Positions 35,904 to 45,766 are shown, counted from the first letter of the stretch. The stretch: DNA of 64,000 nt from Alkalibacillus silvisoli (GCF_039521975.1 NZ_BAAACZ010000019.1:32300-96299); one strand, 5' to 3'. The notes: generated from the sequence alone by a model not told the origin. A program made the numbers and translations.

Positions 35904-37049
35904 TTAATATGTTCTTACCGGTGTAATTAACTGTAAAATTTGCTCCTCTTCATCCATTGGTTCAATGATGAACGGACGCATAGCACCAGTAAACTGGATT
36001 TTTATTTCCTCTGCATCAATCGCTCTTAATGCATCGATCATATATTTAGCGTTAAACGAGATCTTTAATTCCTCACCTGAAATAGAATTCGTATTTAACG
36101 TTTCTTCTGCTGTTCCAATTTCAGGAGAGTTACTAGTTATTTCAATCGCATTCTGTTCCTTAGTAACAAGTTTAACGATATTATTCCGATTATCTTTAGC
36201 TAAAAGGCTCGCACGGTCGATCGTTTGCATTAGTTCTTTTGAATTTACTTGTACTTCCGTTTTACTTTGCTCAGGAATTAAACGAGATGTTTCTGGATAA
36301 TTACCATCTAGTAAACGCGATAAGAAGAATAAATGCTTGGTTCTAAATAATATTTGGTTATCAGAAACACTAATTTGTATTGTATCTTGTGATTCATCTA
36401 ATATTTTATTCAATTCCCCTAAACTTTTACCTGGAATTACAATGTTTTTAAATGACAACGTTTCTGTATTTTCATTCATTGCAATTTTTCTTGATGCTAG
36501 ACGATGACTATCTGTTGCAACTAATTCTAATTGATTATTTTCTAATTTAAAATGAACCCCAGTTAAAATTGGTCGCGTTTCAGATGTTGATACAGCGAAA
36601 TTAGTTTGTCTAATTAATGTTTTTAATAGATCTGTTTGAATATGAAAGCTGTTTTCTGTTTGCAATATTGGTAATTGTGGATATTCTTCTGGATCTTGTC
36701 CATTTAATTTAAACTCAGCTTTTCCAGAGCGAATCGTTATATTAAGTTCACCATCTGCTTCAATTTCTACTAAATCTTCAGGTAACTTTTTGATAATATC
36801 TGGTAAAAATTTAGCCTGAACAACAACTTTACCTGGAATCACTTCATGAATGTGGACTATTCCATCTTCTTCTTTTGGAATGATAGATTCAATTGTAATG
36901 TCTGAATCACTACCTGTTAATTTCATTTCATTTTCATTTGCTTCTAATTTCATTCCAGAAAGAATAGGGATCGTGGTTTTAGGTGAAATAGCTCTCATGA
37001 CATTTTGAATACTTTGCATTAATTGGTCTCGATTGATGACGATTTTCAT
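35904..37049 (-). CDS. dnaN: DNA polymerase III sliding clamp (beta)
   Basis: DnaN is the ring-shaped processivity clamp. The 381-residue protein begins MKIVINRDQLMQSIQNVMRA; it has the three repeated clamp domains and the family end VRTY with LQLITPVRTY. The usual neighbour dnaA lies 182 bp upstream, with the origin's unwinding part in that gap. ATG 37049 follows GGAGGG. Confidence 0.98.
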   Translation of the reverse strand: MKIVINRDQLMQSIQNVMRAISPKTTIPILSGMKLEANENEMKLTGSDSDITIESIIPKEEDGIVHIHEVIPGKVVVQAKFLPDIIKKLPEDLVEIEADGELNITIRSGKAEFKLNGQDPEEYPQLPILQTENSFHIQTDLLKTLIRQTNFAVSTSETRPILTGVHFKLENNQLELVATDSHRLASRKIAMNENTETLSFKNIVIPGKSLGELNKILDESQDTIQISVSDNQILFRTKHLFFLSRLLDGNYPETSRLIPEQSKTEVQVNSKELMQTIDRASLLAKDNRNNIVKLVTKEQNAIEITSNSPEIGTAEETLNTNSISGEELKISFNAKYMIDALRAIDAEEIKIQFTGAMRPFIIEPMDEEEQILQLITPVRTY

Positions 37050-37074
37050 AAGGCCCTCCTATTTTATATTTCTC

Positions 37075-37216
37075 ATATATATTTATTTTTTTATAAATAA
37101 AATAGTCTTAATAGTAATAGAGCATGTGAATATGTGGAAAAGTAGAGTTTTGTTTAGTGCTGAAGGGTTATCCACATGTGTATAAGTTGTTTGTACCTGT
37201 GTAACAGTTATTCACA
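37075..37216. other. oriC part 2 (dnaA-dnaN gap): AT-rich region, DnaA-trio and DnaA boxes
   Basis: An AT-rich stretch (37060-37110) is followed on the plus strand by TAATAGTAATAG (37109-37120), which read 3' to 5' is GAT-AAT-GAT-AAT, the DnaA-trio that loads DnaA on single strands. Next come TGTGGAAAA (37134-37142), the perfect box TTATCCACA (37168-37176), TGTGTATAA (37177-37185) and TTATTCACA (37208-37216). This matches the bipartite Bacillus origin, with unwinding between dnaA and dnaN. Confidence 0.88.
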
Positions 37217-37231
37217 TTGTTAACAAATGAT

Positions 37232-38578
37232 TTAGTTTGATTTAATTTGTTCTGTTAACTCATCAATTTCTCTTTGTAGCTGTAGATCTTCTGATATCAT
37301 TTTTGATATTTTTTCATGAGCATGAATAACAGTCGTATGATCACGTCCACCAAACTCTTCGCCAATCTTAGGTAGCGAAAAGTCTGTAAGCTCTCGAGCT
37401 AGATACATAGCGATTTGTCTAGGGAATGCAACTGATTTTGTTCGCTTTTTAGCTGCGAAATCTTCTAATTGAATGTTAAAACGACTAGCAATCATTTCTT
37501 GAATGCCTTTAATTGTAATTTCTTTTGGTTTTTTGTTTGGCACAATATCTTTTAAAGCATTTGCAGCTAATGAAGCATCGATATCCTCGTTAACTAATGA
37601 TGAATAAGCGACTACTCGAATTAAAGCACCTTCTAACTCTCTAATATTAGTGTCAATTTGATTGGCAATATAAAGCATGACTTCATTAGGAATATCTAAC
37701 CCATCAGCTTTTGCTTTCTTCCTTAAAATCGCAATTCTTGTCTCTAAATCAGGTGGTGTAATATCAGTTATTAATCCCCACTCAAAACGTGAACGTAAGC
37801 GATCTTCAAGTGTTGGAATCTCCTTAGGTGGTCGATCACTTGATATAACAATTTGTTTATTGTCTTCATGCAACGAGTTAAAAGTGTGGAAAAATTCCTC
37901 TTGTGTTTGTTCTTTTCCAGCTAGAAATTGAATATCATCTATTAATAGTACATCAACGTTACGATACTTGTTTCTAAAATCAATTGTTCTATTATCTCGA
38001 ATAGAGTTAATAAATTCATTTGTAAACTTCTCAGATGATAAGTAGACAACCTTTGCATCAGGATTATGTTCAATAACGTAATGCCCAATTGCATGCATTA
38101 AATGAGTTTTACCTAACCCTACTCCTCCATATATAAATAAAGGGTTATAGGCTTTAGCTGGTGCTTCTGCTACAGCTAAGGAAGCCGCGTGAGCAAAGCG
38201 GTTTCCAGATCCAATAACAAAGGTTTCAAACGTATATTTAGAGTTAAGCATCGTCTTAGAATTTTGATCATTCGCTTTTGGATGATTTAGTTTTTTGATC
38301 GGTTGGTTGACGGGTTCTTCATTATCTTCATTCTCAGGAATAATAAATTTAGGTGTTAAACGTGAACCAGTTAAATCGAAAACAGTTTCTGAAATTAGTG
38401 CAGCATAACTGTTTTCTAACCAATCCCTTGCAAATTCATTAGGCGCAATAATATAAATGTGTTCATTTTCAATTGATTTAGCTTCAGTTGATTTTAACCA
38501 AGTATCAAAGCTAGGTTTGCTTATTTTCTTCTCTAATTCAGCTAGTGTTTGATTCCAAATTTCAGAGATGTTTTGCAA
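37232..38578 (-). CDS. dnaA: Chromosomal replication initiator DnaA
   Basis: DnaA binds origin boxes and opens oriC. Domain I is at the start (ISEIWNQTLAELEKKISKPSF), the AAA+ core has GGVGLGKTHLMHAIG and LLIDDIQFLAG, and domain IV carries the DNA-binding signature GGRDHTTVIHAHEKI. TTG 38578 gives 448 residues with GAAAGGA about ten bases upstream; the in-frame ATG 38590 overlaps that site. DnaA boxes surround the gene on both sides. Confidence 0.97.
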   Translation of the reverse strand: MQNISEIWNQTLAELEKKISKPSFDTWLKSTEAKSIENEHIYIIAPNEFARDWLENSYAALISETVFDLTGSRLTPKFIIPENEDNEEPVNQPIKKLNHPKANDQNSKTMLNSKYTFETFVIGSGNRFAHAASLAVAEAPAKAYNPLFIYGGVGLGKTHLMHAIGHYVIEHNPDAKVVYLSSEKFTNEFINSIRDNRTIDFRNKYRNVDVLLIDDIQFLAGKEQTQEEFFHTFNSLHEDNKQIVISSDRPPKEIPTLEDRLRSRFEWGLITDITPPDLETRIAILRKKAKADGLDIPNEVMLYIANQIDTNIRELEGALIRVVAYSSLVNEDIDASLAANALKDIVPNKKPKEITIKGIQEMIASRFNIQLEDFAAKKRTKSVAFPRQIAMYLARELTDFSLPKIGEEFGGRDHTTVIHAHEKISKMISEDLQLQREIDELTEQIKSN

Positions 38579-38678
38579 ACAATTACACATCCTTTCTGGC
38601 TGGGTCTGTAAAGCGAATTTAAATAACAACAATAGGCTATATCAGAGTCTTTTGATTAAATCGTGAATGAAAAAGGGT

Positions 38679-39017
38679 TGTGGATTATTTAAATATGTAT
38701 ATATATGATATTATAACATTTATCGACAATATCCACACGCATGTTTATAAACTTATAAATAGCTTGTGTATCTTTATTCACATACTATCCACAGTTTGTG
38801 GAAAACAATACTACATCTATCCACTTATCCACGGTAAAAACAATATAATCATATCAAATAAGTTCGTTAGTTTCAATGGGGGATAGGAGTTATCCACACT
38901 AAAAACAAGGCTGTTAACGATTATTATCCACAGCACTGAAGTTTGTGGTTAATTTATAAAGTTGGGTGTGGACAAAAAGGAAGCTGATCTATTTTGTTAA
39001 ACTGGGGTTGTGGATAA
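38679..39017. other. oriC part 1 (upstream of dnaA): DnaA box cluster
   Basis: The 592-bp gap between dnaA and rpmH has a dense set of boxes. Perfect TTATCCACA (or complement) occur at 38890-38898, 38924-38932 and 39009-39017. Near matches are TGTGGATTA 38679, ATATCCACA 38729, TTATTCACA 38774, CTATCCACA 38785, TGTGGAAAA 38797, TTATCCACG 38825, TGTGGTTAA 38944 and TGTGGACAA 38967. It corresponds to the upstream origin segment in B. subtilis and may also autoregulate dnaA. Confidence 0.9.
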
Positions 39018-39082
39018 TAAAAATTGAAGCAGGTAATTGAGTTATTGAAAGAATTACGTTATAATAAGAGGCGGTTTGTCTG

Positions 39083-39112
39083 TTGACATTCAATGCAAAA
39101 TTTTAATATACT
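39083..39112 (+). promoter_or_regulatory. rpmH promoter
   Basis: TTGACA (39083-39088), an 18-nt spacer and TATACT (39107-39112) form a strong sigma-A promoter about 60 bp before rpmH. Confidence 0.8.
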
Positions 39113-39170
39113 AAGTCTTGACTGCTTATGGTTTTTAGTAAGTTTGTCTAATAGCAGGAGGTGTAGATTC

Positions 39171-39305
39171 ATGAAACGCACTTATCAACCAAATAATAGA
39201 AAGCGTAATAAAGTACATGGCTTCCGCGCACGTATGTCTACAAAGAACGGAAGAAAAATTCTAGCGCGTCGCCGTCGTAAAGGAAGAAAAGTTCTTTCTG
39301 CCTAG
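39171..39305 (+). CDS. rpmH: Ribosomal protein bL34
   Basis: This 44-residue, very basic protein begins MKRTYQPNNRKR and ends RRKGRKVLSA, the bL34 pattern. ATG 39171 is preceded by AGGAGG. It is the first gene of the rightward arm next to rnpA, as in most bacteria. Confidence 0.98.
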   Translation: MKRTYQPNNRKRNKVHGFRARMSTKNGRKILARRRRKGRKVLSA

Positions 39306-39336
39306 ACCACTGAAGCAATATCAGTGGTCTTTTTTC
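39304..39336 (+). terminator. Hairpin terminator after rpmH
   Basis: AGACCACTG and CAGTGGTCT form a 9-bp stem with a T-run after it. It may partly uncouple rpmH from rnpA. Confidence 0.88.
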
Positions 39337-39466
39337 TAGGTAGATAAGGAGTATAAACTTCTATTATAAATGCAAATAGGCCTCTGGATACGGCTATAAC
39401 GCATGAAAGAGGCAAGTTTTCTTTATAGTAAAATGCTTTAGCATTAACTAGATGGGAAGATCATGT

Positions 39467-39808
39467 TTGAAAAAAGCTTATCGAGTAAAGAAAAATGAAG
39501 AATTTCAACAAATATTTAAAGAGGGCCATTCCTTTGCTAATCGACAATTAGTAATTTATACATTAAATAAGGAAGGGCAATCTCATTTACGAGTAGGGTT
39601 TTCAGTAGGAAAGAAAATCGGCAATGCTGTTACACGTAATCAAATAAAACGTTATTTGCGTCAAGCATTTATCGATTTAGACCCATATATAAAGCCCGAT
39701 TATGATTATATTATTATTGCACGGATCCCAACTAGAAGCATGGGCTATCATGAAATTAAAAGCAGTTTAAATCATTTATTGAAGAAAACGAAAAAATTTC
39801 GTCAATAA
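39467..39808 (+). CDS. rnpA: Ribonuclease P protein component
   Basis: RnpA is the protein cofactor of RNase P, which matures tRNA 5' ends. The 113-residue basic protein has AYRVKKNEEFQQIFKEG, FSVGKKIGNAVTRNQIKRYLRQAF (the RNR-type motif) and IIIARIPT. Start choice: TTG 39467 has GGGAAG seven bases upstream; ATG 39452 (five extra residues) has no visible site. Both are possible. Confidence 0.95.
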   Translation: MKKAYRVKKNEEFQQIFKEGHSFANRQLVIYTLNKEGQSHLRVGFSVGKKIGNAVTRNQIKRYLRQAFIDLDPYIKPDYDYIIIARIPTRSMGYHEIKSSLNHLLKKTKKFRQ

Positions 39809-39909
39809 AAAGTAAATAATTATATAGTACGAGCTTTCGAATAATGCTAAAATACGGTAGTGAAACAAGCATTGTTTTGTAATGGAAGGAAAGTTAGGAG
39901 GAACACGAA

Positions 39910-40683
39910 GTGCGTAAAAGGCTGTTACTAGTTGGTTTGTTAATTGCCATGGCAACTTTATTATCAGGTTGTTTTGAAATCAATGAACCAATTAACGCTG
40001 AAAGTGAAGGGATATGGAATAGTTTTTTCGTATACCCATTATCATTTTTAATCACATATATTGCTGAAGATATTTTTAATCATGGATTTGGATTAGCGAT
40101 TATTATTGTTACAATTCTATTAAGAACATTAATATTACCCTTAAATATTAAACAATTAAAATCGTCTCAAGCGATGCAATTAATTCAACCCGAATTAAAA
40201 GAGGTCCGTGAAAAGTATTCATCAAAAGATGCTCAAACACAACAAAAGCTACAGCAAGAAACAATGGCGTTATTCCAACGTCACGGGGTAAACCCATTAG
40301 CTGGGTGTTTACCGATCTTAGCTCAAATGCCGATTTTAATTGCATTCTACCATGCAATTGTTAGGACTGAGGAAATTAGTGAATATGGTTTCTTATGGTT
40401 CCAGTTAGGTGAACCAAGTGTGATCCTAGCTTTTATTACTTTTGCAACGACATTCATTCAGCAAAAGATTATGATGGCAGGAACACCTGCAGCAGATAAC
40501 CCACAAATGAAAATTATGTTATACTTGTTACCAGTTATGATTGGTGTGTTTGCATTGTTCTTCCCAGCAGCATTAGCATTGTACTGGGTAGTAGGTAACT
40601 TCTTTATGATTGCTCAAACACTATTAATTCGTCGTCCAATGATGAGAGAATTTGAAAAGAATAATGGAGGAACGAACAAGTGA
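39910..40683 (+). CDS. yidC: Membrane insertase YidC/SpoIIIJ
   Basis: This is an Oxa1/YidC insertase, here a lipoprotein: the lipobox LLSGC puts the acylated Cys at residue 21. Five membrane segments follow, with the conserved LRTLILPLNIKQLKSSQAM and the core MIGVFALFFPAALALYWVVGNFF. It inserts membrane proteins with or without Sec; in Bacillus the SpoIIIJ version is also needed in sporulation. GTG 39910 follows AGGAGG. It overlaps jag by 4 bp. Confidence 0.95.
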   Translation: MRKRLLLVGLLIAMATLLSGCFEINEPINAESEGIWNSFFVYPLSFLITYIAEDIFNHGFGLAIIIVTILLRTLILPLNIKQLKSSQAMQLIQPELKEVREKYSSKDAQTQQKLQQETMALFQRHGVNPLAGCLPILAQMPILIAFYHAIVRTEEISEYGFLWFQLGEPSVILAFITFATTFIQQKIMMAGTPAADNPQMKIMLYLLPVMIGVFALFFPAALALYWVVGNFFMIAQTLLIRRPMMREFEKNNGGTNK

Positions 40684-41309
40684 GAGAAATAACGGCTAGT
40701 GGTCAAACAGTTGAAGAAGCAAAAGAAAACGCCCTTAATCAATTAGGTTTAGAAGAAGATCAAGTAAATGTTGAAGTTATTGATGAAGGTAAAAAAGGGC
40801 TTTTAGGTGTATTTGGTGCTAAACGTGCGTATGTAAAAGTTCAAGAAAAACCTGACTTAATTAGTGAAGGTCAATCTTATCTTCAAAATGTCGCTAATCA
40901 AATGGGTGCTGAAGGTACAGAAGTTCACGTGATTGAAAATGAAGAAGAAGTCACGTATGAATTAATTGGCCCTAAGATTGGTTTACTCATTGGAAAAAGA
41001 GGCCAAACGATTAACGCACTTCAGTATTTAACAAGCTTAGTAGTTAATCAAAATAAAGATTTATATTTTACTGTTGTTGTAGATGCTGAGGGGTATCGTG
41101 AAAGAAGAAAAGAGACGTTAGAGAACTTAGCCAACAATTTAGCTAAAAAGGCACAGAGAATTAATGAGGAAGTTCAAATTGAACCAATGCCTTCATTTGA
41201 ACGTAAAATTATTCACACTGCTCTTCATGACCACAGCGAAGTATCAACTTATTCAGATGGTAAAGATCCTAACAGAAGAGTTGTGATTCGTCCAAACAGC
41301 TTATCATAA
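40680..41309 (+). CDS. jag: RNA-binding protein Jag/KhpB
   Basis: Jag has an N-terminal Jag_N domain (REITASGQTVEEAKENALNQL), a KH domain (about 75-150, with LIGKRGQTINALQYL, the GxxG loop) and an R3H domain (KDPNRRVVIRP preceded by FERKIIH). It binds RNA and, in relatives, controls cell elongation. GTG 40680 overlaps the end of yidC, so translation is coupled. Confidence 0.95.
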   Translation: MREITASGQTVEEAKENALNQLGLEEDQVNVEVIDEGKKGLLGVFGAKRAYVKVQEKPDLISEGQSYLQNVANQMGAEGTEVHVIENEEEVTYELIGPKIGLLIGKRGQTINALQYLTSLVVNQNKDLYFTVVVDAEGYRERRKETLENLANNLAKKAQRINEEVQIEPMPSFERKIIHTALHDHSEVSTYSDGKDPNRRVVIRPNSLS

Positions 41310-41310
41310 A

Positions 41311-41350
41311 AAAAGTAGCTAACCTATAAAAATGGGTTAGCTACTTTTTT
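41311..41350 (+). terminator. Terminator of jag
   Basis: AAAAGTAGCTAACC and GGTTAGCTACTTTT form a 14-bp stem, followed by TT. It closes the rnpA-yidC-jag unit. Confidence 0.92.
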
Positions 41351-41518
41351 ATAGTTATGATTTCTAAAAACAGCACAAATGGTCATCCTAGGATTAATAA
41401 TAACTTGACTAATAAGTCAGCTTAATACCATTTATATCCTTCTATATTTCTTTTCTTTTAAAGGTTTTTATGATATTGTTTTTTAGTTAGGTAATTGCTA
41501 AATAAAGGGGTGAAGGCC

Positions 41519-42895
41519 ATGGAAAATGATACGATTGCGGCAGTTTCAACACCAGCTGGAGAAGGGGCAATTGCTATCGTCCGACTGAGCGGGGATGAAG
41601 CTGTCTCCATTACAAATCAACTATTTACATCAAAAGATTTAAGGCATGTAGATTCGCATACGATTCATTATGGAAAATTGATGGATCCTAAAACAGAAGA
41701 AAAAGTAGAAGAAGTCATGGTCTCAATTATGAAGGCACCTAAAACCTTCACCCGTGAAGATATAATAGAGATTAATTGTCACGGTGGCATGGTTTCTGTA
41801 AACCGTGTGCTACAGCTTGTTTTAAGAGAAGGAGCACGTTTAGCTGAACCAGGTGAGTTCACTAAAAGAGCCTTTTTAAATGGACGTATTGACTTATCGC
41901 AAGCTGAAGCTGTTATGGATTTAATTCGTTCGAAAACTGACCGAGCGATGTCTGTTGCATTAAAACAAATGGATGGAAGGTTATCCAATCTAATCCGTGA
42001 CTTACGCCAACAATTAATTGAGACGGTTGCACATGTCGAGGTTAATATTGATTATCCAGAGTACGATGATGTTGAAGAGATGACACATGATCTCTTAGAA
42101 GAACGCACTCGGTATGTAAAAAGCGAAGTTCAATCTTTACTACTAACAGCGAAACAAGGGAAAATTTTACGTGAAGGGATTGCAACTGCAATCATTGGGA
42201 AACCTAATGTTGGAAAGTCTTCATTAATGAATATATTAGCACACGAAAATAAAGCAATTGTTACTGATATACCCGGAACAACGCGTGATGTCATTGAAGA
42301 GTACGTTAACGTGCGCGGTGTACCGTTAAGATTAATTGATACAGCGGGGATTCGTGAAACAGAGGATATTGTTGAGAAAATTGGTGTAGAACGATCGAGA
42401 CAGGCACTTCAAGATGCAGACTTAATCTTACTCGTATTAAATGGTAATGAACCACTTAGTGAAGAAGATGCTGCTTTATTTGAAGCGGCTAAAGACCTTG
42501 ATATCATTGTGACCGTTAATAAAACAGATCTTGATCAAAAGATTGATATGAATGAGGTGTCACAAGCTGCGAACGGTGCACCAGTTATTACGACTTCTTT
42601 AATTGAAGAACAAGGAATTGATGAGTTAGAACAGGCCATTGCGGATACATTTTTCGATGGTGAATTAGATCATGGTGATTTAACTTACGTTTCGAACGTT
42701 CGCCATATTCAATTATTAGAACAAGCAGATGATGCGTTAAATGATGCTTTGAATTCGATGGAGATGGGAATGCCATTGGATTTGGTGCAGATTGATATAA
42801 CAAGATCGTGGGAGCTCTTAGGTGAAATTATAGGTGAAGATGTGCATGAATCACTCATCGATCAGTTATTTTCTCAATTCTGTCTTGGGAAATAA
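41519..42895 (+). CDS. mnmE: tRNA modification GTPase MnmE
   Basis: With MnmG it makes the 5-carboxymethylaminomethyl group on wobble U34. The N-terminal folate-binding domain is followed by a G domain with GKPNVGKSSLMN, DIPGTTRD, DTAGIRETED and NKTD. The C-terminus ends FCLGK with the conserved Cys. ATG 41519 with GGGGTGAAGG upstream was chosen over an earlier in-frame TTG. Length is 458 residues. Confidence 0.97.
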   Translation: MENDTIAAVSTPAGEGAIAIVRLSGDEAVSITNQLFTSKDLRHVDSHTIHYGKLMDPKTEEKVEEVMVSIMKAPKTFTREDIIEINCHGGMVSVNRVLQLVLREGARLAEPGEFTKRAFLNGRIDLSQAEAVMDLIRSKTDRAMSVALKQMDGRLSNLIRDLRQQLIETVAHVEVNIDYPEYDDVEEMTHDLLEERTRYVKSEVQSLLLTAKQGKILREGIATAIIGKPNVGKSSLMNILAHENKAIVTDIPGTTRDVIEEYVNVRGVPLRLIDTAGIRETEDIVEKIGVERSRQALQDADLILLVLNGNEPLSEEDAALFEAAKDLDIIVTVNKTDLDQKIDMNEVSQAANGAPVITTSLIEEQGIDELEQAIADTFFDGELDHGDLTYVSNVRHIQLLEQADDALNDALNSMEMGMPLDLVQIDITRSWELLGEIIGEDVHESLIDQLFSQFCLGK

Positions 42896-42928
42896 ATGGA
42901 ATAAACTGAACAAAAGGAGGTTATCGTT

Positions 42929-44818
42929 ATGTATGATGCAGGACGTTATGATGTGATCGTCATTGGTGCAGGGCATGCAGGTGTAGAGGCTGGATTAGCA
43001 GCAGCTAAACGCGGTGCTAAAACGTTAATGCTTACGCTAAACTTAGACCTTATTGCATTTATGCCATGTAACCCATCTGTTGGTGGGCCAGCTAAAGGTG
43101 TAGTCGTTAGAGAAATTGATGCACTTGGTGGTCAAATAGGGAAAACAATCGATAAAACCCATATCCAAATGCGTCTTTTAAATACGAGTAAAGGCCCTGC
43201 TGTTAGAGCTTTACGTGCTCAAGCAGATAAGGTACTTTATCAGCAAGAAATGAAGCGTGTTATTGAACAACAAGAAAACTTAACGTTAAGACAAGGTATG
43301 GTAGAAGAATTAATTATTGAAGATGGCGTTTGTAAAGGGGTAAAAACGGAAACGAAAGCATGTTATTATGCAGATCAAGTTATTGTCACAACTGGCACAT
43401 TTATGCGCGGGAAAGTGTTAATTGGAGACATTGAATATGAAAGTGGTCCAAATAACCAACGTCCAACAATTACTTTATCTGAACAGTTAGAGAAATTAGG
43501 GATTGATTTAGTTAGATTCAAGACTGGTACACCAATGCGAGTCAATTCTCATACGATTGACTATTCAAAAACTGAAATTCAACCAGGTGATGAAGAGCCA
43601 CGTGCTTTTTCATACGAAACGACAGAATTTATTACTGATCAAATACCTTGCTGGTTGACGTATACAGGAGAAGTAACCCACCAAATTATTGATGATAACT
43701 TAGCGACCTCAGCGATGTATTCTGGGGCTGAGCGTGGGACTGGACCAAGATATTGTCCGTCCATTGAAGATAAAATTGTACGTTTTAACGATAAGCCACG
43801 TCATCAAGTATTTCTAGAGCCAGAGGGAAGAAATACAGATGAAATTTATGTTCAAGGTTTATCAACATCTTTACCAGAGTATGTACAGAAAAAAATGCTT
43901 GAAACTGTACCAGGACTAGAAAACGCTGAAATAATGCGTGCTGGCTATGCAATTGAATATGACGCGGTTGTACCAACACAACTATGGCCGACACTTGAAA
44001 CGAAGAATATTGCTGGCTTATTTACCGCGGGTCAAATTAATGGAACGAGTGGTTATGAAGAAGCAGCAGGTCAAGGTCTTATGGCTGGAGTCAATGCAGC
44101 TGCTAAAGCATTAGGAAAAGAAACATTAATTCTAGATCGTTCTCAAGCTTATATCGGTGTCATGATTGATGATTTAATAACGAAAGGAACTGATGAACCT
44201 TACCGATTATTAACTTCACGTGCTGAATATCGCTTATTATTACGTCACGATAACGCTGATTTACGTCTTACGGATATTGCTTATGACATGGAATTAATTA
44301 CAGAAGAGCGTTATGCACAATTTAACCGTAAAAAAGAGCTTATTCAACAAGAGATCGGCCGTTTAACAGAGGATCGGATTAAACCGACAGATGAAATTCA
44401 GAACATGATAGAAGAAATCGGTGGTTCACGATTGAAAGATGGTATATTAGCAGTTGATTTATTGCGCCGTCCAGAAGTGAAATATGAAACCATTAAACGT
44501 ATGACACCACCTGAAATTGAACTTCCAGATGATGTAGAGGAGCAAGTAGAAATTCAAGTTAAATATGAAGGATATATCAAGAAATCGAATCAACAAGTTG
44601 AAAAAATGCGTAAAATGGAAAATAAAAAAATTCCTGATTCCATTGATTATGATGAAATTAGTGGCCTAGCAACAGAAGCGAAAGACCGCTTAAAGAAAGT
44701 TCGTCCACTTTCGGTTGGGCAGGCTTCACGTATTTCAGGCGTTAATCCAGCTGACATCTCGATTTTACTTGTTTATTTAGAACAAAGTACTAAATCAAAA
44801 ACAGCTGCTAATGAATAG
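42929..44818 (+). CDS. mnmG: tRNA modification enzyme MnmG (GidA)
   Basis: This 629-residue FAD protein has the N-terminal VIGAGHAGVEAGLAAA, then PCNPSVGGPAKG, and late SGLATEAKDRLKKVRP and QASRISGVNPADIS in the tRNA-binding domain. It partners with MnmE in U34 modification. It follows mnmE by 33 bp with AAAGGAGGT before ATG 42929. Confidence 0.98.
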   Translation: MYDAGRYDVIVIGAGHAGVEAGLAAAKRGAKTLMLTLNLDLIAFMPCNPSVGGPAKGVVVREIDALGGQIGKTIDKTHIQMRLLNTSKGPAVRALRAQADKVLYQQEMKRVIEQQENLTLRQGMVEELIIEDGVCKGVKTETKACYYADQVIVTTGTFMRGKVLIGDIEYESGPNNQRPTITLSEQLEKLGIDLVRFKTGTPMRVNSHTIDYSKTEIQPGDEEPRAFSYETTEFITDQIPCWLTYTGEVTHQIIDDNLATSAMYSGAERGTGPRYCPSIEDKIVRFNDKPRHQVFLEPEGRNTDEIYVQGLSTSLPEYVQKKMLETVPGLENAEIMRAGYAIEYDAVVPTQLWPTLETKNIAGLFTAGQINGTSGYEEAAGQGLMAGVNAAAKALGKETLILDRSQAYIGVMIDDLITKGTDEPYRLLTSRAEYRLLLRHDNADLRLTDIAYDMELITEERYAQFNRKKELIQQEIGRLTEDRIKPTDEIQNMIEEIGGSRLKDGILAVDLLRRPEVKYETIKRMTPPEIELPDDVEEQVEIQVKYEGYIKKSNQQVEKMRKMENKKIPDSIDYDEISGLATEAKDRLKKVRPLSVGQASRISGVNPADISILLVYLEQSTKSKTAANE

Positions 44819-44827
44819 AGGGTGCTT

Positions 44828-45547
44828 ATGAACGAACTACAATTTCAATCCGCATTAAAAGAATATGGAATAGAGTTAGATGATAGTCAGTTGAATCAAT
44901 TTAACCTTTACTATGAAACATTAGTAGAGTGGAATAATAAAATGAATTTAACAGCCATTACAGATCAGAAAGAAGTTTATTTAAAACATTTTTTTGACTC
45001 AATTTCTGCAGCATTTTATTATGATTTTGCTTCAAAACCTTTATCTATTTGTGATGTTGGAGCAGGAGCGGGGTTTCCGTCAATCCCGCTCAAAATTGTT
45101 TTCCCTCATTTAAAAATAACCATTGTTGATTCATTGAAAAAACGAATCACCTTTTTAAACCATTTAGCTGAGCAATTGGAATTAAACGACGTGGCATTTT
45201 ATCATGATCGTGCCGAGACTTTTGCTAAAAATAAACTGTTTAGAGAATCATTCGATGTTGTGATTGCAAGAGCTGTCGCTAGAACTTCAGTATTAAGTGA
45301 ACTGTGCATACCATTAGTTAAAGTGGATGGTTCATTTATTATGATGAAAGGGCCTAACATTGATGAAGAGTTACAAACAGGGAAACTAGCTATTAAAACA
45401 TTAGGTGGGGAGCTATTAGACAATAGCCGTTTTAATTTACCAATAGAGGACAGTGAACGACACATTGTTCATGTTGAAAAAGTACGAATTTCACCTAAGA
45501 AATATCCGCGTAAACCGGGCACACCAAACAAGGAACCAATTGAGTAG
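44828..45547 (+). CDS. rsmG: 16S rRNA (guanine527-N7)-methyltransferase RsmG
   Basis: RsmG methylates G527 of 16S rRNA. The SAM motif ICDVGAGAGFPSIPLKI, LKKRITFLNHLAEQL and the motif IARAVARTSVLSELCIPLVK are present, then the basic KKYPRKPGTPNKEPIE tail. ATG 44828 (GAGGGTG upstream) seems more likely than GTG 44822. It closes the mnmE-mnmG-rsmG run. Confidence 0.96.
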   Translation: MNELQFQSALKEYGIELDDSQLNQFNLYYETLVEWNNKMNLTAITDQKEVYLKHFFDSISAAFYYDFASKPLSICDVGAGAGFPSIPLKIVFPHLKITIVDSLKKRITFLNHLAEQLELNDVAFYHDRAETFAKNKLFRESFDVVIARAVARTSVLSELCIPLVKVDGSFIMMKGPNIDEELQTGKLAIKTLGGELLDNSRFNLPIEDSERHIVHVEKVRISPKKYPRKPGTPNKEPIE

Positions 45548-45697
45548 ATCAAGAAAATTGTTGATATTTGCCAAATCAGCACGAAAGAATGTAGCCAACT
45601 TTTACTTTATATTCACTCTATATTTATGGTAATATAAAAGTAGAGTGAGAGCGGTATAGAATAGAAGTGGGAGTATATACTATGCTTTTCAATGAAA

Positions 45698-45713
45698 TGT
45701 TTCACGTGAAACA
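45698..45713. promoter_or_regulatory. parS site 1
   Basis: TGTTTCACGTGAAACA is the perfect 16-bp ParB/Spo0J binding palindrome, extended by AAA/TTT. It lies between rsmG and noc, about 8.5 kb from the origin's unwinding region. Confidence 0.98.
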
Positions 45714-45766
45714 TTTCATTTTTTACATAGATTATGAGAGAGTTGTAGAAGGTAGGTGCCAACTGA

